A stretch of 25,000 nt of DNA, taken from Owenia fusiformis. Its lineage: Eukaryota; Annelida; Polychaeta; Sabellida; Oweniidae. The translations under genes and the position numbers were made by a program. The notes under the pieces are model-generated. The model made no database searches and was not told the DNA's origin. It saw nothing but the letters and a program-made list of their open reading frames with translations. The stretch spans positions 1 to 25,000 of the forward strand of contig CAIIXF020000249.1 of assembly GCA_903813345.2 (NCBI GenBank), in the 5' to 3' direction. Positions 19,501 to 25,000 of the stretch are shown in pieces (position 1 is the first letter of the stretch; each line of letters starts with the position of its first letter).

Positions 19501-22500
19501 AGTGAAAAATCTATTTTAACATTCTCAAAATGTTGCATCCTTTCAATAGAAGCTCTTCGATAACATATAAATGGGTGACAATGGGCAAAGAGTTGCATTC
19601 TTTCAATAGAAGATCTTCGATAACATATAATGGGTGGCAATGGGCAACAGTGAAAAAGCTGCATGTGATGTTTAATGCATATCACCTTAGAGATAAGTTT
19701 ACTTGTACACCACTAGATCTATTTACTTTTCAAGTAGTTATTGAGGTTAATTGCGATAATAACTGATAGGGACTTTCTTTTTGAGACCAAATCTAGGTTT
19801 ATGAAACAATATGCCCTAATTTCAACTCCCTCTGTATTGGTTTTGATTACTTTTGTTCTCCTTACCCTTTTTTCAATTAGAATTTTTGATTTACCAAAAG
19901 TGCCTGAATTTGTGCTTCTTTTTCAGTTAGAAGATTTCATAATACATGTATATATGAGCCAGGGCACAGGAAAAGGTCTTATCACAAACTTTTTTAATAC
20001 ATGTATTTTGATTTTTTGTTTATCTTAAAAAGCATAAAGAGATCTTTCAAATGACCCATGGCTTGTCTTAACAATGTTTCCTTGCAGATATAGACCAGAA
20101 AGACGGATCTGAATTCAGCACATTTTCCCTGAACTGAACTTTTTCATTTTTTTTACTTACAAGTTATTGGCCTTGGTGTCCATCCTATCAACCAGTGATA
20201 TAAACTCCTTCAGAAAGTGCTGGCAAACAATGAGTCTACTAGATGAGTAGGAGACCATGCTTAACCATATGGGTTCATTCAACCGAGGCGCCAGATAGAG
20301 ATCATAGACTTCTGATCGAAACTTTTCCAAGGCCTATAAATAAGAATATCACATAATTTTCATCTCATATTGAGCTATCATCGGGGATTTTTGAAATACA
20401 AAATGCACCATCCAGCAATTAAGCACAGAAGAAACCCTTGCAAACCCTTGATTCACAAGAATACTGTTAAAGCAGATATGAAATGGTATTTTTTAACCTA
20501 AAGGAATCAATATAATTTTTTGATAAATGTATTTGGACATATTTTCTCATCAGTAGTGCGAAAACTATTTCACTCTAACGATCGTTATAGCTGCTTAATA
20601 AGCAATATTCGAATTGGTTGTGACGTTATTGGCCCCCACGTGATCTCTCACTGGTCCCCACATGGCCCATAACGTCATAATGCCAAAATGTTTTGTTTTG
20701 GTTTACACTACAATCCTATGGTTGCCGTGACGTTGTGATTACTAAGGAACCAATAAACCAAAGCTATATTTTGTATATGACGTTACTTATCACGTGGGGG
20801 CCAATTTGATTGATCAGTTAGTTTTATTTCGTTATTTATGACCGTTAGCAGTTATCTAACATTTATTTTATAATGACTATCGCAAGAACTCTACGTTGGG
20901 CTTACAAAGGAGAAAACCGCATTTTTGTAGCTGCAAGTTGAGAAAAGCTATTTCAGTTGTCCTTTAAGTGTTACACATCAGCTAGTTGGATCTTTTAAAG
21001 AAATTCAGGAATTTTAACTGGAGATGCGAAATTGTGTTATATCTTCTTTACAACCACTTTGATTGATGTTCCTCAGAGTCTGTTTTACTCTATGGCCGAG
21101 ATATTTTTTCTTATACAATATGAGACACAAAGCCACTTAAATTGCAAATAATGAGATATGACATAAAAGCGCTTACCTCATTAACAACTGGTACAAAGTT
21201 GTGTTTCCTACAATATGCCGCTTCAACAGTTTTCTTCAGTTTATTCACGTGACCCTCAATCAGGGTGATGTGCGAAAAAAAGAATTTCTGGAAATTCCTG
21301 AAAAGATAATCAAAATCCATAAATAAAGTTTTTACCATAATTCATTGAAGGTATTTTGACTTCATCTCTGAGTAATACTTTTACACAAGTGACCTTTACA
21401 TCAAGTTTGCGTTGATTATTAGATCCCTGGTTCATATTGAATGCTTTCCTCATTTCACAAAAGGAACATACAAACTATATAAATAAAATACCGAACATGT
21501 TCTCGTAGGATAAAGAATGCAAACGAACAAAATGAAATCCTCGATCAGCTCAACTCCTTCTCCTTTACGCTTCATATTCATAAATAGTGAGTGAATAAGA
21601 TGTTTACAAAAAGCAAAACATATACCTGTTTTTAGGATCATCAATGGTTTCCTCTGGCAGGGAGAAAACAATGCACAAGCCAACCTTAGATGCCCTCTGA
21701 TTGTATTTGATATTAGGAGGTAGTTTAGCCTGAAAGAAAACAAGATATCATTTTAAAAAAAATAAAGGCTCGTGTGAAGGAGATGTTTGCAGTGTTGTAA
21801 TGAATATTGTATTGATAGCCTGAAAGAAAATTACCACTGGGAGAATCAAGTTTGGTCACAATGAAGTTAATTCTCTATGGAAATACAGAATCTGAATTGT
21901 TATTATGTGATTGTTCCAACGGCTATATATATTATGTAAATTGGTTATGTTTTATAAAGTAAAATAAAAAGCAAAGAAATGAATAAGCAACTTATTCTTT
22001 GGATGGAGGTCAAGATTCTAAATTGTATAATAAAAATGCTGTGAAATCAGACACTTCATTCAAATTTTAGAGAGAAATGAAGTGAAAAAGACATGAACAC
22101 AGACATGAACACATAGACACATAATAAAAAAAAAAAAAACATAGACACATTAGGCAAAATATAGTACTTACGTCCCCATTTGAAGCTTGAGAGTTAGCTT
22201 GATCATCAAGAGAGTACCGTTTCCTTGGGCCATATTCTAGCATTGTGGCCCTACTACGCATCCAACGAATCGTGAAACTGTTAGAGTTGTTACTGGCACT
22301 ACTGCTATGCGGTGATGGCCCGGGTGTCCAACTGCCGCTAGATGCAACTAAAATGATACTTCAGGTTTAACATAGATAGCTGGCATTGAATTGTTAACAA
22401 CATCTATTTCATCAACATTTTTATCTGTTTTGATTAAGTAATCGATAGTATGATAACTTCATAATTATTTTATATTATTGGGTTTGCATTTGGACCTGTA

Positions 22501-24462
22501 TTCAAATCAGTTATACTGTTATACTGATGCCAAACTGCTATGCAAAATAGAAATGGACATAGAAGTGAAATCAGCAAAGGAGTACTCATAAATGAAACAG
22601 GCATGTAGTTTTCATATAGTATAGAATTGTATAGAAATGCAAGAAAATCGTATAGAAATGCAAGAAAATCATATACTTCATTCAAATTTTAGAGAGAAAT
22701 GGAGTGAAAAAGGGCATGAATTTGTATGGAATTCTAAGCATGTTCACTTACAAGATGCTGCCAAGCCACTGTCCTCATCAGGCTGACTGGAGATTTGTTT
22801 ATCTTTTGGGGAAGGCATGGGAACATCCATAGGAATACTACGGGCTGAAAAAATAGAATTTAACATTTAGGCCTAATTTATAAAGATTATATTTAATAAC
22901 ATTATAGACTTTGCCAAGAATAAATTTATGTCACAAATGTAATTAATTTTACATTAGAAGGAGGGATTGATTGGTTTTTAAAAAAAATTGGTTTATATTT
23001 TGCAGAAATTTAATCTGAAATGTACACAGTTGTGTTTTGAGACAAGACAGAAATATTTACCCAGTCTCTTGAATGCATTGGGAACTAAATACACATCATC
23101 TAACTGAACAGGATGTTTTTACAGTACAATAAAATATAATTGCTTCCATGATGATGAATGAGTGCAGTCTGACTTTTAACACTCAGCTAGTTTGCTAGTA
23201 TAGTGGTTGTAACCTTGAATAAGGTCAAAGTGACATCTCAAAGGTCAGTGACATCCCATAGGTCAAAGTGACATCTCATAGGTCAAAGTGACATCTCATA
23301 GGTCAAAGTGACATCTCATCATGGTCAAAATGACAACTCGTATGAAAGTCCATGTAATAAAATGGGGATCCATCAGACTGTGAGGACCTCCTGTCTCATA
23401 CAATGGGATATCAATGTATTTTAAATGCCACTATGACCTTACCAAAATAAAACTGACACTCAACAAAATAACAGATACATTAAATTATTTAACAAAATAA
23501 CAACTGCTCAAGCCTAACATGAGTTTAATAGGATATCAGAGACAGATGAAAACACATATATTTTAACACAATTAAAGCTAAAGTCCACCTTGTATCAAAA
23601 TATAATATAAGAATTGAAATTTGTGTTGTCAATAAAACAAACTTACAAGAAATACATGCTACAAATAGTTCAAAGAATTAAAACAGCTGTTTTGCATCGA
23701 TGGCATATGTCTTACTTCATTCTCTTAAAGTTTGTTTTCAAATATAAAGTGACAAGAGTAGGCAGACTTAGTACTATCACATCAAAGTCACACCATTTGA
23801 GTTAATGATTTATATGTCTGTATAAGGTCCCTTGATTACTGGACTTTGTGTCATTTTGAGGAAACCCCTTTTTGCCTACTGCTTATAAGAACCCTCTTTG
23901 CACATCAGGAAGCACATATCATTTATTTGCATGTTAATGACTTCATAAGCTACAATTTTAATTTCAGAAAGGTGACCCATAGAAGGATGACATAAATGTG
24001 ACAATCTTACCTATTTGAACATTTTCTGCATTGCGCCCATTGCCTGATATTGGGCGTGGTATTCTTGATGTCATAATATCAGGCCCAGAACCCTGTAGAC
24101 TGTTTGCATCATAACTTTCCCTGAATTCAAAAAGATAATCATTTTTAAAGTTAATTTTTATACAATTTGGCGGCAATGTTAATTTCTCTATTTCTGCCCA
24201 ATTGAAAACAAAACATGTATCTCAATAATTTGGATATAAAATTTGCTGCTTATTGGATCTTGTTCCTCCTGGACAAGGAGTTCAGATATAGTATGACCCC
24301 TTCCTCCTAGCCCTGTAAAATACTAGACACCCTTTACTCTTTATTCTAATTCTAGCTAGCTCCCCACATCCCCCACGGGACAATACATTCAATGGTACTT
24401 ACGTCATAGAGCTGTGACGAACTGGCATGAAGACCTTTGTCACCATTAACTGAGGTGGGGTC
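13494..24462 (-). CDS. FNIP: Folliculin-interacting protein (FNIP1/2 orthologue), 13 coding exons, 5' end outside window
   Basis: Joined on the minus strand: 24462-24403, 24120-24011, 22844-22752, 22347-22172, 21729-21626, 21297-21177, 20333-20161, 17731-17614, 17229-15368, 15115-14774, 14530-14395, 14140-14025, 13575-13494. All junctions are GT-AG and keep one frame, giving 1163 codons plus stop. Recognition rests on family signatures: [11 protein letters not shown] in the N-terminal (longin) part, [17 protein letters not shown] and [11 protein letters not shown] in the DENN part, [58 protein letters not shown] and the ending [13 protein letters not shown]. In vertebrates FNIP1/2 bind folliculin, HSP90 and AMPK; the FLCN-FNIP complex is a GAP for RagC/D at the lysosome and controls mTORC1 signalling toward TFEB/TFE3. 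The first ~150 residues of the protein must be encoded above position 25000. The whole protein would be ~1300 aa, longer than the human ~1100-1170 because of the central exon. Confidence 0.93.
14025..14140 (-). CDS. FNIP: FNIP exon, FNIP_C part
   Basis: 116 nt, acceptor TTTTACTTCAG, donor GTAAGT. Encodes [20 protein letters not shown] and continues to LTTIL; the vertebrate equivalent is '[23 protein letters not shown]'. Confidence 0.95.
14395..14530 (-). CDS. FNIP: FNIP exon, FNIP_C part
   Basis: 136 nt, acceptor GGTTACAG, donor GTAAGG. Encodes [20 protein letters not shown] and ends [10 protein letters not shown], matching vertebrate 'VQVASSQRRV...LSPNF'. The split codon with the preceding exon reads TGC (Cys), where vertebrates have Trp. 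Confidence 0.9.
14649..14752. repeat. Dispersed repeat, copy 2 (in FNIP intron)
   Basis: Shares AACATGCAAA, GTCACCAC, CCATTTGTTACAGACGC and CCACAAAAAAGGTTGGAGAC with the other copies. It fills nearly half of the 243-bp intron between 14774 and 14530 and ends only about 20 bp from the exon. Confidence 0.75.
14774..15115 (-). CDS. FNIP: FNIP exon, FNIP_C part
   Basis: 342 nt, acceptor GTTAATAG, donor GTATGT. Encodes [20 protein letters not shown], then [10 protein letters not shown] and [20 protein letters not shown], the conserved core of the C-terminal domain. An in-frame ATG at 15049-15051 is internal, not a start. Confidence 0.94.
15368..17229 (-). CDS. FNIP: FNIP large central exon (1862 nt)
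   Basis: Acceptor GTTTTAG, donor GTAAAG. It begins with [20 protein letters not shown], then [20 protein letters not shown] and CSEVQE, all highly conserved. Most of the rest (~550 aa) is acidic, Asn/Ser/Lys-rich and probably disordered. Seen within it: a Cys/His cluster ([11 protein letters not shown], 16849-16881), a 20-residue tandem duplication containing YTDSGP twice (60-bp period, near 16660-16750) and [12 protein letters not shown] near 15990, which resembles the vertebrate SLFDEYFND motif. It ends in Ser/Thr-rich sequence. Confidence 0.93.
17614..17731 (-). CDS. FNIP: FNIP exon, DENN part
   Basis: 118 nt. The acceptor follows a long T-run; the donor GTGGGT is weaker than the others, but it is the only one that keeps phase with the next exon. 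Encodes [20 protein letters not shown], near-identical to vertebrates across [11 protein letters not shown]. Confidence 0.92.
17832..17860 (+). mobile_element. Mariner-like terminal sequence (solo end)
   Basis: TA followed by CGAGGGTTGTCCCAGAAGTA is typical of the terminal inverted repeat of Tc1/mariner elements, which insert at TA. No matching inverted end or transposase frame was found downstream, so this is a truncated or decayed copy. Confidence 0.5.
18736..18853. repeat. Dispersed repeat, copy 3 (in FNIP intron)
   Basis: Starts ACAAGGCATTAACATG like copy 1 and ends with CCACAAAAAAGGTTGGAGAC like copy 2. It is therefore the most complete copy and defines the family. Confidence 0.75.
19532..19650. 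repeat. Two-copy tandem duplication, 60-bp unit
   Basis: 19532-19591 and 19592-19650 are nearly identical. Both contain TTTCAATAGAAG, TCTTCGATAACATATAA and CAATGGGCAA. A young local duplication in an intron. Confidence 0.9.
20161..20333 (-). CDS. FNIP: FNIP exon, DENN part
   Basis: 173 nt, acceptor TTTATAG, donor GTAAGT. Encodes [20 protein letters not shown], then PIWLSM and [11 protein letters not shown], equivalent to '[22 protein letters not shown]' and 'FMKEFTFLME'. Confidence 0.93.
20334..21176. other. FNIP intron, 0.84 kb
   Basis: Holds the inverted repeat at 20628-20805. The rest shows nothing recognisable. Confidence 0.6.
20628..20805. mobile_element. Inverted-repeat element with 17-bp perfect ends and CACGTG boxes
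   Basis: ATTGGCCCCCACGTGAT at 20628-20644 is the exact reverse complement of 20789-20805. Each arm contains the palindromic E-box CACGTG. TGACGTTA-like words also occur in both arms. Total ~178 bp, non-coding. A weaker inverted similarity may extend outward. Probably a MITE; no target duplication resolved. Confidence 0.65.
21177..21297 (-). CDS. FNIP: FNIP exon, DENN part
   Basis: 121 nt, acceptor CTTTTCAG, donor GTAAGC. Encodes [20 protein letters not shown] and continues to NFVPVVNE; the vertebrate counterpart is '[20 protein letters not shown]'. Confidence 0.93.
21626..21729 (-). CDS. FNIP: FNIP exon, start of DENN part
   Basis: 104 nt, acceptor TTTCAG, donor GTATAT. Encodes [19 protein letters not shown], matching vertebrate 'VRKKKIAIGVIFSLSKDE', the first strand of the FNIP_M region. 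Confidence 0.92.
21730..22171. other. FNIP intron, 0.44 kb
   Basis: AT-rich with an A-run near 22127-22139. Contains one copy (22053-22097) of a direct repeat also found at 22675-22720. Confidence 0.6.
22053..22097. repeat. Direct repeat, copy 1
   Basis: ACTTCATTCAAATTTTAGAG continues into GAGAAATG.AGTGAAAAAG. The same ~45 bp recurs in the next intron at 22675-22720, on the other side of the 22172-22347 exon. Confidence 0.85.
22172..22347 (-). CDS. FNIP: FNIP exon, Ser-rich linker
   Basis: 176 nt, acceptor TTTTAG, donor GTAAGT. A Ser/Pro/Asn-rich stretch is followed by [15 protein letters not shown], equivalent to the vertebrate 'RRWRRSQTTSLENG'. This is the linker between the longin and DENN parts, a phosphorylated region in vertebrates. 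Confidence 0.9.
22348..22751. other. FNIP intron, 0.40 kb
   Basis: Holds a 21-bp tandem duplication (GTATAGAAATGCAAGAAAATC twice, ~22629-22670, one base variable) and, directly after it, the second copy of the 45-bp direct repeat. Confidence 0.6.
22675..22720. repeat. Direct repeat, copy 2
   Basis: Near-identical to 22053-22097, with small differences (GGAG for GAAG and an extra G near the end). Confidence 0.85.
22752..22844 (-). CDS. FNIP: FNIP exon with DSG motif
   Basis: 93 nt, acceptor TTTTTTCAG, donor GTAAGT. Encodes [12 protein letters not shown] then DEDSGLAAS. The 'NPMDMP...DSGIARS' pattern of vertebrate FNIP1 is recognisable. DSG-x3-S resembles a beta-TrCP phosphodegron. Confidence 0.88.
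22845..24010. other. FNIP intron, 1.17 kb
   Basis: Contains the 20-bp minisatellite at 23223-23342. Otherwise AT-rich without genes. Confidence 0.6.
23223..23342. repeat. Minisatellite, 20-bp unit, six copies
   Basis: The unit GGTCAAAGTGACATCTCATA occurs at 23261, 23281 and 23301 almost without change, with diverged units at 23223, 23243 (18 bp) and 23323. The units are contiguous with no spacers, which excludes a CRISPR array. Most junctions create AGGTCA. Confidence 0.93.
24011..24120 (-). CDS. FNIP: FNIP exon, variable linker
   Basis: 110 nt, acceptor AATTCAG, donor GTAAG. Encodes a Ser/Gly/Asn-rich stretch ([12 protein letters not shown]...) with weak conservation. Phases on both sides fit the neighbouring exons exactly. 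Confidence 0.85.
24403..24462 (-). CDS. FNIP: FNIP exon (first in window), longin part
   Basis: 60 nt. Acceptor TTTTTCAG before 24462, donor GTAAGT after 24403. Encodes [19 protein letters not shown], matching the vertebrate 'PPQLMLSKVF' stretch near the end of the N-terminal FNIP_N region. Starts with one base and ends with two bases of split codons. Confidence 0.9.
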
Positions 24463-25000
24463 CTGAAAAATACAAATGAAATATCTGGATGGAACAAACT
24501 GGAGGAGTCCACTGAAGATATGGGCACTATGAAGATCTAAATTAAACTCTGATTGACTGAATTTGACTTAATGCCAGTTGATAATTCTATGCTTGGGTTA
24601 ATGGGAAAATAGCCCCATTGTGTGAGCCAACAAGGTGAAAATGATTCTTCCAAAAGGAGTAACTAAAACCAAATGTGTTAACTACAAGCATGGACCTCCA
24701 TAAAATGAAAATCATATTTGGATTTTCATCTGTCCAAAAGGTATTTATGAAAAGATGGATGGGAGAATGAATGATTGGGTGATTTCGAAGAATCACCATG
24801 TGCGCTAATAATAATCCACAACTCAATTTTGACCAGGAGATCTAAAACTTGTGAAGAAACATCCGTGATACAAAGACTGATACATGTACAGAAATCAAAG
24901 ACTAGGGAGTATATTTTAAGATAGTATATTTCTCATGAGGTGCTCCAAAAGAGACAACAAACACATTTCAAGACAAACATAAAAATAAAAACAACTATAA
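24463..25000. other. FNIP intron (partial), no exon seen
   Basis: I looked on the minus strand for the conserved upstream stretch (vertebrate 'GEMMFGSVAMSYKG') and did not find it. The next upstream coding exon therefore lies beyond the window. Confidence 0.6.

Larger units (their letters stand above)
17732..20160. other. FNIP intron, 2.4 kb
   Basis: Contains a mariner-like terminus near 17832, a dispersed repeat copy (18736-18853) and a 60-bp tandem duplication (19532-19650). Otherwise AT-rich sequence with no internal gene. Confidence 0.7.

Noticed and set aside
23223-23342. Regular repeats considered as a CRISPR array
   Set aside because: The units are contiguous 20-mers without spacers, in an intron of an animal gene.
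1-25000. tRNA, rRNA or snRNA genes
   Set aside because: No cloverleaf with A and B boxes and no ribosomal or spliceosomal RNA signature was noticed by eye. A tRNAscan-SE/Infernal run would be needed to exclude them fully.

Overview
This is animal genomic DNA: AT-rich, intron-bearing and littered with short inverted-repeat elements. Three protein-coding loci can be supported. The mix of a single-exon TRIM/RING gene, an intronless type II membrane sulfotransferase-like gene and a large multi-exon FNIP gene, together with MITE-like foldback elements, suggests a marine invertebrate (an invertebrate deuterostome such as an echinoderm or hemichordate, or a lophotrochozoan). The species cannot be fixed from sequence alone.

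Layout: (1) 423-1988, minus strand: an intact single-exon TRIM protein (RING, two B-boxes, coiled coil) whose C-terminus is not PRY/SPRY, NHL or filamin-like but a cysteine-rich region made of two copies of the same putative zinc-binding module. (2) 2.0-9.5 kb: gene-free sequence dense in repeats: a (TTGA)n microsatellite, two foldback elements with 5-bp target duplications, a ~1.7 kb region bounded by inverted termini, and a degenerate GC-rich tandem repeat. (3) 9488-10417, plus strand: an intronless Golgi-type sulfotransferase-like protein of 309 aa. (4) 10.4-13.5 kb: AT-rich, gene-free, a few repeats. (5) 13494-24462, minus strand: the last 13 coding exons of a folliculin-interacting protein (FNIP1/2 orthologue). 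All splice phases close, giving 1163 codons up to the stop; the first exons lie beyond position 25000. One exon of 1862 nt carries the poorly conserved central region.

The three genes show no obvious common function. FNIP acts with folliculin (FLCN) in amino-acid signalling at the lysosome through RagC/D, mTORC1, TFEB/TFE3 and AMPK. The TRIM protein is probably a ubiquitin E3 ligase. The sulfotransferase-like protein probably acts on glycans in the Golgi. The most unusual item is the duplicated Cys-rich C-terminal domain of the TRIM protein. The FNIP locus also holds a 20-residue internal duplication with DSG motifs, an unusual residue at one splice junction, and an intronic inverted repeat with two CACGTG boxes.
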